From Globisporangium splendens (lineage: Eukaryota; Oomycota; Peronosporomycetes; Pythiales; Pythiaceae): a stretch of DNA of 64,000 nucleotides. The DNA lies in NCBI GenBank assembly GCA_006386115.1, contig VFIW01000054.1, positions 90,013 to 154,012 of the forward strand. Direction: 5' to 3'. This document shows, one piece after another, positions 40,057 through 50,611 of the stretch. A model generated the notes under the pieces. That model saw only the letters and a list, made by a program, of their open reading frames with translations. It had not been told where the DNA came from and did not search any database. A program made the translations under genes and the position numbers. How positions within the stretch are numbered: position 1 is the stretch's first letter; each line of letters begins with the position of its first letter.

Positions 40057-42569
40057 ATTAGCCAAAGTCTCCAACAGTGTAACGGGGATAGTGCTGATAC
40101 TGAATTCGGTCTTACTGCCGTCGATTCTGTTCACTGCCGGCTACATCAAGCCCCCAGCGAAAGTCGTGGATCAGCTAGTGAATCTACAAAAGCAGTTTTT
40201 GTGGCAATCGACACTCGGCACAGACGGCACGAGGCACAACGTGAGTCCTTCCCTGCTCTACTTGCCAGTCAAGGAAGGAGGCATAGGTCTCTATTCAATA
40301 CCTCTTGCAATAAAGCGACAAGCGATGCGGCGGACAACTCGGTGGCTACAGCGATCGTGAGACAAGTATACAGAAGCTTGGCATGAACAGGTGCATCGGG
40401 ACAAAGTCAAAACAGGGGATGTTGCGCGATTTCACCAAAGGAGCGAAGCCAGAATGCACAGACAAGGCTGTACCAGACGAACAATATCCACAGACTCGGG
40501 TGGGAATATCTCTGTGAAGACCTGGTGGCGGCAGAGAGACGCAATCCCGAGTGGAAAGACGATCTGAAGCGGCAAATGGAATCCTTGCTACCGACCCTGG
40601 ACCTCGAGTGGAGATCAGACGGACGTGCAGGTGTGTATTTTGGGAGAAAACCTGAGCAGGCGATCCATCAACCATCGGAAGAGACTCGAGCCTTTTGGCC
40701 ATCCTTTCAGTGGAACGACAACCCCTGGATAATCGACAGTCAAGGCGAGCAGTGTAGAGTCAAAACAGTTCCTTTCCTGAAGGAATGCAATTTAGCCAGC
40801 TTCAACGTGAGACAGGAAGAAGAGCGAGTGCTCTCCGTGCGGCTACCAACCATAACGGCGACTCTCACGTTCAAACGAATGACTGCACTGTGAAAACTCG
40901 TAACCAGCATCATTCTATGCCCACCGGAGATAGAAATCGATGCAGGCAACCAGCTAAACAGTCACCAGGAGCCGTGGAGCAGGAGACACACAAACAATAG
41001 ACAAGTGGATCAGCAACGGCAAGCAAACGGAGTTCTCTGGACAGTGACCGACTGGTCCGGGGATGCTACTTGTCAACAAGACGTTGCAATGACCGAAGAA
41101 GAAATAAAGACCACAGGGTGGACATTCAAGCCTCACCCGCTCACGACGCACTGTCCGTGGCTGGTGCATGAACGTACGCCCCCAAACAGCATCCAGAAGA
41201 CAATTGATCAAGCACGAACACGGAGGCTGCACAGCAAGTTGCATCAAGGTCTCGGAGGACTCATAGACAAGCTCAACGAAGTCGCGAAAACTGATCAGTG
41301 GTACAGTCATGCGCAGTACCGACTACCAACAGATCTATGGAAACAACGAGGATGTCTTACGCCGTATCAGATGTGGACGACATACCGGATCTCCACGATG
41401 CAGCTCAACCTGTTCCATCCGGGAAGGATCGAGTCTTCGGCGTGCCCAAGCAATGCCGGATGTGGGGAGACAAAAGAAACTATCTCACATAGTCTGGAGT
41501 TGCAAGCGAGCACAAGCCGCGTGGACGGCCTTCCTCGGGCGATGGATGGGCCGAACATTGACGGAGCAAGCACTCAACCTCTTCCTGCCTCATATTGCTA
41601 GCCGCACAGCCCCGCCAGGTCAACGATCTTTGCTCCGGGAATTGGAAAAGCACTTCGGGTTCATTACTCCGGAACACTCGACAGCACTACAGAAACTTGG
41701 TTTATCGTCACATCAAGCATCCCAGTATTGCTATGGAGAACGAGAGTGGAAATAGTGCATGAACGCAACACCTCACTATCGAAGAAAGCACCAAGCGTGT
41801 GTGGACAGCGTGTGTGATGCAAGTGCGAGCTGTGGCTCATCGGATGAGAACGCTCAAAGGAGAAAAGATCAATGCAACTTGCCTGAGCCAACTGCTCAGC
41901 GTACTGGAGAGACAAGACTTGTCGCGCCAACTGGAAGCATGGGCGACGGCGCGTTTGTATTTCGATGGAGGTGCACGCGGCAACCCAGGTCCAGGAGGCA
42001 GCGGTTGGGCACCCATCTTCCTGAATGAACGCAGCAATCGATGGGAACCCAAAGCATGCGGCTATGCGTACATGGGACCAGAAGTCACGAACAATTGGTG
42101 CGAATACAGCGCGCTGAAAGATGGTCTGGCATACAGTGCACACTACCTTCAGCATTATGAAGTCAAGTTGGAAGTCTTCGGAGACAGCCAAATGATTATC
42201 GCAGCCCAGAATGGGTTCTCTTCTATACGCCAGACCAAGTTGCAGCCACTGGCAGTTCGGGTAAACCAAATCATCGCCAACTTTGCATGGACCTCCTGGA
42301 ATCGCACAAAACGAGAACAAAACAAAATGGCCGATCTTCTCGTCAACATGGCAACGAGCTCCAAGAATGCGAAGATACTCACCGACGAATCGCGGGGAAA
42401 TGATCAAGCTCTTATGTCCCAAGTCGCAGCTCTACTCGACAATGATATCGATGCCACACCGTCAAAGCTTAGAAACACCTCACTGTCAGCAGTGTTAATG
42501 AGACTCAGGAATTGTTAAACTGTATGTAGACCATAAGTTCAATAGAATTACCTTCTCTCTCTCTCGCTA
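40057..42569 (+). mobile_element. LINE-A insertion X in copy M: 5'-truncated antisense LINE
   Basis: About 2.5 kb, opposite in orientation to the host LINE. It begins inside the RT C-terminal region (GCCAAAGTCTCC at 40061), runs through the linker and RNase H to the element's 3' end, and finishes in a CT-rich tail (about 42552-42565). A 7-bp duplication flanks it. Severe 5' truncation plus target duplication is typical of target-primed reverse transcription. Confidence 0.85.
41005..42518 (+). pseudogene. LINE-A RNase H region in insertion X, frameshifted
   Basis: It has the same protein as the other RNase H copies, but a 2-nt deletion near 41,490 (within TCTCACATAG) and a 1-nt deletion near 41,764 break the frame. 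The RNase H core from about 41,943 (YFDGGARGNPG) to the TAA at 42516-42518 is intact as a fragment. Confidence 0.8.
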
Positions 42570-42576
42570 TCCTTTC

Positions 42577-43349
42577 TTTTGGGCTCATTTTTCGATCCCC
42601 TGTCCCCAGTGCTTCGAGTATTCCCAAATGAGTTCCTTCAGGAAATTCGAGATCGAAGTTGAGCCGTGCGGCCGCGTTCATGCCTTGCTTGATTCCCCTC
42701 GCCGTTGCCTCGAGCAGCTTCTCATTGGCCATGTTGTCATGCACGATTTGGAGCATCGCTTCCGCCACTGCATAAAATTGGCAATTTCCGGTAGGTGGTG
42801 TGGTTGCTTCTGCAAGTCCGTTGGCATCCACCACGTCTTGAATCGTGTACTCCCCATCCCAGTCCATGATGTCGTTACGATTTGGGTTGAGCTCGGTTTG
42901 TCTTTCCACGTGCACCTTCATTAACTCGTCCATATCTCGTCGGAAGCGCATCAGCTCTTTTGCCCACCGGATGCCATCTTTGGAAATTTGTCTTGGTCCA
43001 CTTTTCTGGCTTGCCTTTGACACGTGTCATTTTGTATTCGCTGCTCCATCGTTTGGTTTTGCCTTCGCCTGTTCTTTGAGTTTGCCGGTTTGTTGTACTG
43101 GAGTTCCTGTTCCCGCTGTAGACGATGCATTTTTTGTTGGATTTTTGGTTGGAGTTGGGTTGTGGGCTGGACGTGTTTGTCTCGTCAGGCGTCACGGGAT
43201 TCGTGTTCTCGCTCGGCTTGTTTTCCCACTGGCGTGACGATCCTCTGCTGCGGGTTGAAGTGGCTGTGTCTTTTTGTCGATGCCGTCTGAGACCGACTCT
43301 TTAATTTCAGCTGCACTGGTGAAAGTGGCTGGCTTTCTCGGAAGGTTAC
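42577..43349 (-). pseudogene. LINE-A OTU region, 5' part, copy M
   Basis: Mirror of 32847-33619. It contains TGNCQFYAVAEAML and shares the in-frame TGA seen in copy P (here near 43027-43029). It is cut by X at 42570-42576. Confidence 0.75.
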
Positions 43350-45077
43350 TCACGATCTCATCGTCTGCGTGAATACAGTTGTTAGTTCCTGTTCCGTTGC
43401 CTTGCATGCTCGCGCGAAATGTCCCGATGCTCCGCAGATTAAACAGGGAGCCATTCTGTACTTGGATGCGTGGTGCAGGATGATTGTTCGCCCTCGCCAA
43501 ATAATTCGTCTGACATCGATAAGCGCTTTTGGACATGATTCCTCTTCAAAGAGTACCTCCCACCACTGCGAATGGTGGGATCTTGGACCGTATTTACCGA
43601 GTGGGTAGGCGTAGAAACGCTTGCCTGTCGTCTGCTTCAAGTATTCTAAAAGCAAGGCCATATTCATTGAACGAGCAATGTTCAAATGCTGATTTTGTAC
43701 ATGGATCTCGATTCTGCGATCTGCAGCCCGTCCGCTCCCAATTGCCTGTTCCACACGTTGTTTGACTCCGATTGCTCTCCGGTTGTCTCCGTCAGGTGCG
43801 CGGATATGAGCTGCACCAATTGGCGTCGGAAGGGTATCGTCATTGTGTCCCATTTCATCTCTGAGCTCCATTTTGCCGTCATTGCGGAATCTCGCTGCTT
43901 GGAAGATGGCTTCCACGATTCGTCCGGTCGACTGATGGTCTTTGTAGACTTGCATCGCATCCGCTAATTTGCCGACCAGCTCTCCTTTCACTTGAGCTGC
44001 GATGGTGTTCTGGAAGCGGAAGAGAGTGTCCCCATCACACACTCGCCGTAGGAAATGGAGCAGACATCGAATCAGGAGTTCGCCTTCCACGATCGCTAGC
44101 ATAATATCCCATTGCATCGTTGTCGGCTGGCGCAGGGTCACTGAGTACTCGAACTTTTGCTTGCAGTGTCGGATCATGTTGCGTTGTTCCTTCTCTGAGT
44201 ATTTGTTCGATTTAAAAATGAAGGTCTGGGTGCCTTGCTCTTTGACGTTTGTTTGAGTGCTGGTGCTCGTTTGCGAACCCCATGGCGAAGCCTTGGTTTC
44301 TGCTGCGAGCCTGTTTTGGTCAATTCTCTTTTGGATAAGCGCTACCACTGTCCACGACGACCGGTGCATATCCTTGCATAGATCTTGGATCGTCCGCTTC
44401 CACTCCGGAAAGGATTTTCCCTTTTCAATTGCCAGTAGACGGAATAGGTCCACCAGCGCGTCCGCTTCTTCTCCGTTGAGTGTTGGGTAATTGTCGTTCG
44501 CCTTTTTTGGTTTCTCCAGAATCCGCATCCCGTTGTAAAGAGCTGTGAACATTAACCGCACTTCGAATTCAATCTCAACTCTGTTGACAGCGTTTGGTGA
44601 CACATGCAACTTCGCCGAGAGGGCTTCGTATCTCTCCACTGGTGCAGTCTCCGTCGACGCTTCTTTTCGAGAGCCTTCCACACGTGTTGGCGTCGTGCCT
44701 TCCTCAATGGCCCCAGACTTGTCTTGTCCTCCTGTATTTAATTGGTCCTTATCGTTCGTGCGCACAGGATCTGGGGCTCCCCCTTTCCCGTGCTGTGACG
44801 CTCGTACTGCCATCTCTGCGTCGCCTTGCGCCCGCCCACTCCGCAGCGTGATGGCGGTCTTCGTGGAAACTCCGTCCGGAGCTTCCTTCCGCGCAGCCCC
44901 CTCCTTTGGTTGCTCCATGTTCATCATGGGGGCCTCAGGAGAAAGCTGTCGCTTATCGCTCTTTATAGAGGCTTGTATACTCAGTTCAGTATACTCACCC
45001 CTTTCCGATGATCTTTGTAGTGGCCTGTCGATTGTCGTCGTGGTACTTATACTCTCGATACAAACAGCTGGTACCAA
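43350..45077 (-). CDS. LINE-A ORF1 (Gag-like with CCHC zinc knuckle), copy M
   Basis: An uninterrupted 575-codon frame. Its ancestral ATG (kept in copy P at 31349) is TTG here, so translation would need a downstream start. The N-terminal third is polar and Ser/Thr/Glu-rich. The central part is helical (SNKYSEKEQRNMIRHCKQKF and following). The C-terminus carries CLICGASGHFARAC, a CX2CX4HX4C knuckle. It probably coats element RNA. Confidence 0.8.
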   Translation of the reverse strand: MVPAVCIESISTTTTIDRPLQRSSERGEYTELSIQASIKSDKRQLSPEAPMMNMEQPKEGAARKEAPDGVSTKTAITLRSGRAQGDAEMAVRASQHGKGGAPDPVRTNDKDQLNTGGQDKSGAIEEGTTPTRVEGSRKEASTETAPVERYEALSAKLHVSPNAVNRVEIEFEVRLMFTALYNGMRILEKPKKANDNYPTLNGEEADALVDLFRLLAIEKGKSFPEWKRTIQDLCKDMHRSSWTVVALIQKRIDQNRLAAETKASPWGSQTSTSTQTNVKEQGTQTFIFKSNKYSEKEQRNMIRHCKQKFEYSVTLRQPTTMQWDIMLAIVEGELLIRCLLHFLRRVCDGDTLFRFQNTIAAQVKGELVGKLADAMQVYKDHQSTGRIVEAIFQAARFRNDGKMELRDEMGHNDDTLPTPIGAAHIRAPDGDNRRAIGVKQRVEQAIGSGRAADRRIEIHVQNQHLNIARSMNMALLLEYLKQTTGKRFYAYPLGKYGPRSHHSQWWEVLFEEESCPKALIDVRRIIWRGRTIILHHASKYRMAPCLICGASGHFARACKATEQELTTVFTQTMRS

Positions 45078-45110
45078 GGCTGTCTGTCCTTTATAAGGCT
45101 AGATCGAAAG

Positions 45111-45120
45111 TGAGAGAGAG
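45111..45120. repeat. GA tract between the 5' end of M and the 3' end of X
   Basis: A short run of GA joins the 5' end of copy M to the next LINE-A 3' end. Like tracts lie at 33631-33641 and, as CT, at 42553-42565. Each marks a LINE-A 3' junction. Confidence 0.7.
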
Positions 45121-47622
45121 AAGGTAATTCTATTGAACTTATGGTCTACATACAGTTTAAGAATTCCTGAGTCTCATTAACACTGCTGACAGTGAGGTGT
45201 TTCTTAGTTTTGACGGTATGGCACCGATATCATTGTCGAGTAGAGCTGCGACTTGGGACATAAGAACTTGATCGTTTCCCCGCGATTCGTCGGTGAGTAT
45301 CTTCGCACTCTTGGAGATCATTGCCATGTTGGCGAGAAGATCGGCCATTTTGTTTTGTTCTCGTTTTGTGTGATTCCAGGAGGTCCACGCAAAGTTGGCG
45401 ATAATTTGGTTTACCCGAACTGCTAGTGGCTGCAACTTGGTCTGGCGTATTGAGGCGAACCCGTTCTGGGCTGCGATAATCATTTGGCTGTCTCCGAAGA
45501 CTTCCAACTTGACTTCATAGTGCTGCAGGTAGTGTGCACTGTATGCCAGACCATCTTTCAGCGCGCTGTATTCGCACCAATTGTTCGTGACTTCTGGTCC
45601 CATGTACGCATAGCCGCATGCTTTGAGTTCCCATCGATTGCTGCGTTCATTCAGGAAGATGAGTGCCCAACCGCTGCCTCCTGGACCTGGGTTGCCGCGT
45701 GCACCTCCATCGAAATACAAACGCGCCGTCGCCCACGCTTCCAGTTGGCGCGACAAGTCTTGTCTCTCCAGTACGCTGAGCAGTTGGCTCAGGCAAGTTG
45801 CATCGACCTTTTCTCCTTTGAGCGTTCTCATCCGATGAGCCACAGCCCGCACTTGCATCACACACGCTGTCCACACACGCTGGATACATTCTTCGATAGT
45901 GAGGTGTTGCCGTTCATGCACTATTTCCACTCTCGTTCTCCATAGCAATACTGGGATGCTTGATGTGACGATAAACCACAGTTTCTGTAGTGCTGCAGAG
46001 TGTTCCAGAGTAATGAACCCGAAGTGCTTTTCCAATTCCCGGAGCAAAGATCGTTGACCTGGCGGGGCTGTGCGGCTAGCAATATGAGGCAGGAAGAGGT
46101 TGAGTGCTTGCTCCGTCAATGTTCGGCCCATCCATCGTCCGAGGAAGGCCGTCCACGCGGCTTGTGCTCGCTTGCAACTCCAGACTATGTGTGAGATAGT
46201 TTCTTTTGTCTCCCCACATCCGGCATTGCTTGGGCACGCCGAAGACTCGATCCTTCCCGGATGGAACAGGTTGAGCTGCATCGTGGAGATCCGGTATGTC
46301 GTCCACATCTGATACGGCGTAAGACATCCTCGTTGTTTCCATAGATCTGTTGGTAGTCGGTACTGCGCATGACTGTACCACTGATCAGTTTTCGCGACTT
46401 CGTTGAGCTTGTCTATGAGTCCTCCGAGACCTTGATGCAACTTGCTGTGCAGCCTCCGTGTTCGTGCTTGATCAATTGTCTTCTGGATGCTGTTTGGGGG
46501 CGTACGTTCATGCACCAGCCACGGACAGTGCGTCGTGAGCGGGTGAGGCTTGAATGTCCACCCTGTGGTCTTTATTTCTTCTTCGGTCATTGCAACGTCT
46601 TGTTGACAAGTAGCATCCCCGGACCAGTCGGTCACTGTCCAGAGAACTCCGTTTGCTTGCCGTTGCTGATCCACTTGTCTATTGTTTGTGTGTCTCCTGC
46701 TCCACGGCTCCTGGTGACTGTTTAGCTGGTTGCCTGCATCGATTTCTATCTCCGGTGGGCATAGAATGATGCTGGTTACGAGTTTTCACAGTGCAGTCAT
46801 TCGTTTGAACGTGAGAGTCGCCGTTATGGTTGGTAGCCGCACGGAGAGCACTCGCTCTTCTTCCTGTCTCACGTTGAAGCTGGCTAAATTGCATTCCTTC
46901 AGGAAAGGAACTGTTTTGACTCTACACTGCTCGCCTTGACTGTCGATTATCCAGGGGTTGTCGTTCCACTGAAAGGATGGCCAAAAGGCTCGAGTCTCTT
47001 CCGATGGTTGATGGATCGCCTGCTCAGGTTTTCTCCCAAAATACACACCTGCACGTCCGTCTGATCTCCACTCGAGGTCCAGGGTCGGTAGCAAGGATTC
47101 CATTTGCCGCTTCAGATCGTCTTTCCACTCGGGATTGCGTCTCTCTGCCGCCACCAGGTCTTCACAGAGATATTCCCACCCGAGTCTGTGGATATTGTTC
47201 GTCTGGTACAGCCTTGTCTGTGCATTCTGGCTTCGCTCCTTTGGTGAAATCGCGCAACATCCCCTGTTTTGACTTTGTCCCGATGCACCTGTTCATGCCA
47301 AGCTTCTGTATACTTGTCTCACGATCGCTGTAGCCACCGAGTTGTCCGCCGCATCGCTTGTCGCTTTATTGCAAGAGGTATTGAATAGAGACCTATGCCT
47401 CCTTCCTTGACTGGCAAGTAGAGCAGGGAAGGACTCACGTTGTGCCTCGTGCCGTCTGTGCCGAGTGTCGATTGCCACAAAAACTGCTTTTGTAGATTCA
47501 CTAGCTGATCCACGACTTTCGCTGGGGGCTTGATGTAGCCGGCAGTGAACAGAATCGACGGCAGTAAGACCGAATTCAGTATCAGCACTATCCCCGTTAC
47601 ACTGTTGGAGACTTTGGCTAAT
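45121..47622 (-). mobile_element. LINE-A insertion X in copy P (antisense, 5' truncated)
   Basis: This is the same insertion as 40057-42569, inverted, with the identical 5' truncation point in the RT C-terminus. It contains an open RNase H frame (45157-46674), the linker and the RT end (47588-47319). Its tail is split from the OTU 5' part by copy M. The target duplication on this side is GAAAGGA at 47623-47629. Confidence 0.8.
45157..46674 (-). CDS. LINE-A RNase H region in insertion X, copy P (open frame)
   Basis: A 505-codon open frame equivalent to 33678-35195, with the full RNase H acid set (YFDGGARGNPG, WCEYSAL, GDSQMII, NKMADLL). It differs from that copy at roughly 15-20 residues, clustered in the last quarter. 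Confidence 0.82.
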   Translation of the reverse strand: MDQQRQANGVLWTVTDWSGDATCQQDVAMTEEEIKTTGWTFKPHPLTTHCPWLVHERTPPNSIQKTIDQARTRRLHSKLHQGLGGLIDKLNEVAKTDQWYSHAQYRLPTDLWKQRGCLTPYQMWTTYRISTMQLNLFHPGRIESSACPSNAGCGETKETISHIVWSCKRAQAAWTAFLGRWMGRTLTEQALNLFLPHIASRTAPPGQRSLLRELEKHFGFITLEHSAALQKLWFIVTSSIPVLLWRTRVEIVHERQHLTIEECIQRVWTACVMQVRAVAHRMRTLKGEKVDATCLSQLLSVLERQDLSRQLEAWATARLYFDGGARGNPGPGGSGWALIFLNERSNRWELKACGYAYMGPEVTNNWCEYSALKDGLAYSAHYLQHYEVKLEVFGDSQMIIAAQNGFASIRQTKLQPLAVRVNQIIANFAWTSWNHTKREQNKMADLLANMAMISKSAKILTDESRGNDQVLMSQVAALLDNDIGAIPSKLRNTSLSAVLMRLRNS

Positions 47623-47629
47623 GAAAGGA

Positions 47630-48540
47630 AAGGAGATATTCTCAGCTATTTCAGCGATATCGCAAGCAGCTCCTCCAGCCGCTCTTCCACGCTGCCAGGA
47701 TCCCTGTGGGGTGGGCCGGAGTCCTTGCGGATGGCTGCCAAGGCTTTGCAGAGAAAAATCTTCGTGCTGATCGAGACAACGTACGGAGACCGTAAGGGCT
47801 TTGCAATTTACAAGCCGCAATCCAGAGTCAATGCAGGCGGCCAGTTTTTGTCAGCCAAAGAATATGTGTGCACAGGGAAGCAATGGGAAGACGAGCTCCG
47901 TCAAGACAGAAACGAAGCAGAGGCCACGAGCAGTCCGCTACCAATTGTGATGAAATTCGCAAACGAACACTACAACAGTCTGCACTTCAGAACTCTGAAC
48001 GACCCAACGCCACTGGCAAATATGACGAGCTCATCACTAGCGAAGCATCTCCAAGGATCCGTGAGGAGCAAGGCGGAGTTCAAGACGGACCGATCTGGTC
48101 AATTCGATTACGAACCAGTTACAGAGGTTCCAATGGAGGGCAGCGACAATTCCAGTTTGGGAGAGTTAATGTGGACTCCACCGCTGGACGAGCGAGAAAA
48201 GTTCGAGCCAAACCAGCTCAGCGGACAGCACGGATGGTCGTTCGCATCGCAGGAGAATCAGATTGTGGCATATCACTCCCCCACAATCGAGTTACCTCCA
48301 CAACCCAGAAAGCGAGACAGAGACGAAACCCTGATGCTCACAGCAATAGATGGTGACGTCGCGATAAACCTGAATAGCCCCAATGTCCCCTCAAGAAATC
48401 CAAAATGCTCTCGAGACGTTTGGCTATCGAAGGAGACTTCATGCAGAAACGCAGAGACCTCGAGCGCACGCTGCAAGAGCATTAGGAATGGTTCCAGGAG
48501 CAATGGACTTGACACAAGGTCTGCGGGAGCAGATGAATGA
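47630..48540 (+). pseudogene. LINE-A OTU protease, 3' part, copy P
   Basis: Mirror of 39139-40049 with an identical predicted protein, including WGGPESLRMAAKAL and ANEHYNSLHF. It is separated from its 5' part at 33,626 by X and copy M. Confidence 0.75.
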
Positions 48541-48994
48541 GGACGGCCACAAACGTCTTGTACACCGCACCGATCAGGCAGAAACCAGGGTATGGATCAC
48601 AGGTTGGTTTGACAGGATTGCAACGGCAACCACGAAGCAACAACGGGCCGCACTACTCAACTCCAAGGAAGACTGGCCGACGCTAGGGAAAATGAAGTAC
48701 GGTGGTCTAGAAGTTCTGCGACTTTGTCACTCGACCCAGCAAGAGAAGCTCAGCTGCTACATCATCTGCGCAGTGGTGTATGAGGAGGAGCTGCAGACGT
48801 TCAGGTCCAGTGACGCCGAAGACCCAGACAACCTGTACGAGGCGATTGAAGACTTCTGTGCGATATTGAAGCAAACCAGAGAACTTAAAGCAGCCTTCAA
48901 GAGTGGAGAAGAGCTCAGCGAATGGTCAGCACTATCGGTGATCATGGCTCAAGTCACCATGGAAGTGGACTCGGTCGAGCCTTCAAGGTACTAA
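48383..48994 (+). CDS. LINE-A frame of unknown function, copy P
   Basis: A 203-codon frame from ATG at 48383, identical in protein to 38685-39296. It overlaps the OTU frame in another register and precedes the endonuclease by about 50 nt. Confidence 0.5.
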   Translation: MSPQEIQNALETFGYRRRLHAETQRPRAHAARALGMVPGAMDLTQGLREQMNEDGHKRLVHRTDQAETRVWITGWFDRIATATTKQQRAALLNSKEDWPTLGKMKYGGLEVLRLCHSTQQEKLSCYIICAVVYEEELQTFRSSDAEDPDNLYEAIEDFCAILKQTRELKAAFKSGEELSEWSALSVIMAQVTMEVDSVEPSRY

Positions 48995-49043
48995 AGGCGC
49001 GACACCAACAGGTAACCAAGGTGGCAGTAGCCCAGGCACAGAA

Positions 49044-50030
49044 ATGTACGCCGCGCTACATGCCCTCAAGAATGCATTTTACAAAAACCAAAAAAAGGAA
49101 AAAAGACCATGTCCAAACACGCTACAGGTATTAACTTAGAACGTGTGCGGATTCAAAAAGAAAGAACGAACAAAATGGTTAGAGGACCTCAAGGGGGCAC
49201 TAACCGCAGAAAAGTATGATATCATTTATTTACAGGAGACGAGGATCACCACAGCCAAAGAAGAACGCAGACTCCGACATTACTGGAACCGAATATGGGG
49301 GGTTGCAAACCTGGACGAACCAACGTCCTTTTGGTCCATCCATCCAGACGCGACCGGCGGAGTGGCAATACTCACAAATCCGAAGACGATTAGCGAAACA
49401 CAACTGATCGAGGAATCCAAGTGGACGAATCGCACAGTCGCTGTCAAGTCCAAGGGAGTGGTGTGGATTAATGTGTACGCACCCAACAAGAAAGCAGAGC
49501 GAGAACACTTCTTCCGACGCCTAAACGAGGAGTTCGGGACTCATCGTGCAGCAGCAGTGCTCGGAGGTGACTTCAATTGTGTGCTCGACAAGCAACGGGA
49601 CCGGTACCAAAGAGGAGTTCGGCTACCTGTGCAGTGCGAGAGTGCAGAACTGAGACGACTAGTGACGGAGTGGAACATTTACGACGCACGGGAGCTAGTG
49701 GAGGATCCGGAGTGGCCAGTGCAGAGGGAACCGACGGAGCATTTCACATACTGGAGGAAAAACTCAGCCAGTCGACTCGACCGATTCTATATCGCAGGAA
49801 ACCTGGGCAGCGCCGTGCAATGGGAGGCCATAGAGCTACCCAAGCGCTACTCGGGTCACCAAGCAGTGGTGCTGCATATGAAATGGACGAGTCAACCGCA
49901 GAGACCAAAGAGAGTGAACAAGTGCAGGTACCCGATGCGAACCTCGCGTCCTGACTTGGTGCGGACTGGGGTGCAAAAGGCGATCGCTCACGAGCTGGAG
50001 CTGATGCAGAGTGAAGGGTCAATCGTTTGA
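49044..50030 (+). pseudogene. LINE-A APE-type endonuclease, copy P, with early stop
   Basis: It matches copy M (37649-38635), but a TAG at 49137-49139 replaces CAG in the first catalytic motif (LTQNVCGF). It keeps the SGH change and the terminal TGA (50028-50030). A few residues differ between the copies in the N-terminal half. Confidence 0.8.
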
Positions 50031-50442
50031 AGCAACCTGGAGCAGCGTATCATCAAAGCAATACTGAGAGTAAGTCGAGCAGAGAAGCGGCAAGTACGAA
50101 GATACCGGCAAAAGTTGGAGGATCAGCAGCATCGACTGGCAAACCGTACAAGGCGTCAGCTGATCGAAGAACAAGCAAACGCGGCAAGGGAGGCAGCAGA
50201 GTTCAAATTCGGTAAGTATATGCAAGCAATGCAGGGGGATATTCGTCACTTCTTTCGAGGATCGCCAACTGGCAGCGGGATCAAACAATTTCGCGATTGG
50301 AACCGACTCCCGGAAGGTACCACTCACCAAACGCGAGTCTAGCGGACATCATGGGGGCAGAATGGCACCAAATCACTGGCCAGAGCCATGCTGCGGTCCC
50401 TCCGCAGAAGGCTGAACAGCGATTTGATGCACTGGTATACAT
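50031..50442 (+). pseudogene. LINE-A reverse transcriptase 5' fragment, copy P
   Basis: It follows the endonuclease TGA in the same frame. A small deletion near 50,262 shifts the frame, and the sequence stops matching copy M at about 50,442, where LINE-B begins. All RT catalytic motifs are missing. Confidence 0.75.
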
Positions 50443-50611
50443 TCACTTCCAAATTCGCCTGCAAGAGCGCACACGCACTCCTGCATTTGAAGCCAAAAAA
50501 GAGCCAGCTCCCAGAACTGCACCCGGAAGTGTGCACAAAAGGTTCTGTCGGCGCACCGACTCCAGCATCTGCTTTGCTCCCAAGCGACAGTTAACCACGT
50601 TAGCTGATTCA

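Larger units (their letters stand above)
37237..42569. repeat. Left arm of a 5.3-kb inverted repeat
   Basis: This arm is the reverse complement of about 45,121-50,442. Landmarks pair so that their coordinates sum to 87,679 across more than 4 kb (EEP, OTU 3' part, RT C-terminus), which means no net indel there. The sum falls by four near the 3' end because of small deletions in X near 41,490 and 41,764. The spacer holds ORF1 and the OTU 5' part of copy M. Confidence 0.85.
33642..45110 (-). mobile_element. LINE-A copy M (minus strand), near full length, about 8.9 kb without insertion X
   Basis: Reading on the minus strand from 45,110: short 5' leader, ORF1 (45077-43350), OTU 5' part (to 42577), antisense insertion X (42569-40057), OTU 3' part (40049-39139), a 203-codon frame (39296-38685), APE endonuclease (38635-37649), reverse transcriptase (to 35840), RNase H (35195-33678) and a 3' end of about 35 nt after the stop that abuts a GA tract. 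GA tracts flank both ends (33631-33641 and 45111-45120), consistent with a target duplication. It carries several stops and is unlikely to be autonomous. Confidence 0.75.
31329..50442 (+). mobile_element. LINE-A copy P (plus strand), split by insertions and truncated at 3'
   Basis: The pieces in plus orientation are ORF1 and the OTU 5' part (31.33-33.626), the nested antisense copy X (33.627-33.641 plus about 45.121-47.622), and then the OTU 3' part, endonuclease and RT 5' part (47.623-50.442). The minus-strand copy M (33.642-45.110) sits inside the tail of X. The RT is cut off at about 50,442 where LINE-B begins. The true 5' end is uncertain, because homology to copy M fades near 31,330. This is a decayed non-LTR retrotransposon of APE-RT-RNase H type with an OTU protease module. 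Confidence 0.75.
45121..50442. repeat. Right arm of a 5.3-kb inverted repeat
   Basis: Reverse complement of 37,237-42,569. It ends at the LINE-B junction at about 50,442. Translated segments differ at only a few residues; for example the OTU 3' parts are identical. Confidence 0.85.

Noticed and set aside
31349..50442. Read the inverted repeats as a DNA transposon with long terminal inverted repeats
   Set aside because: The arms consist of LINE-A coding segments with LINE-type 3' ends, 5' truncation and a target duplication. Nested LINEs explain the symmetry without a transposase.
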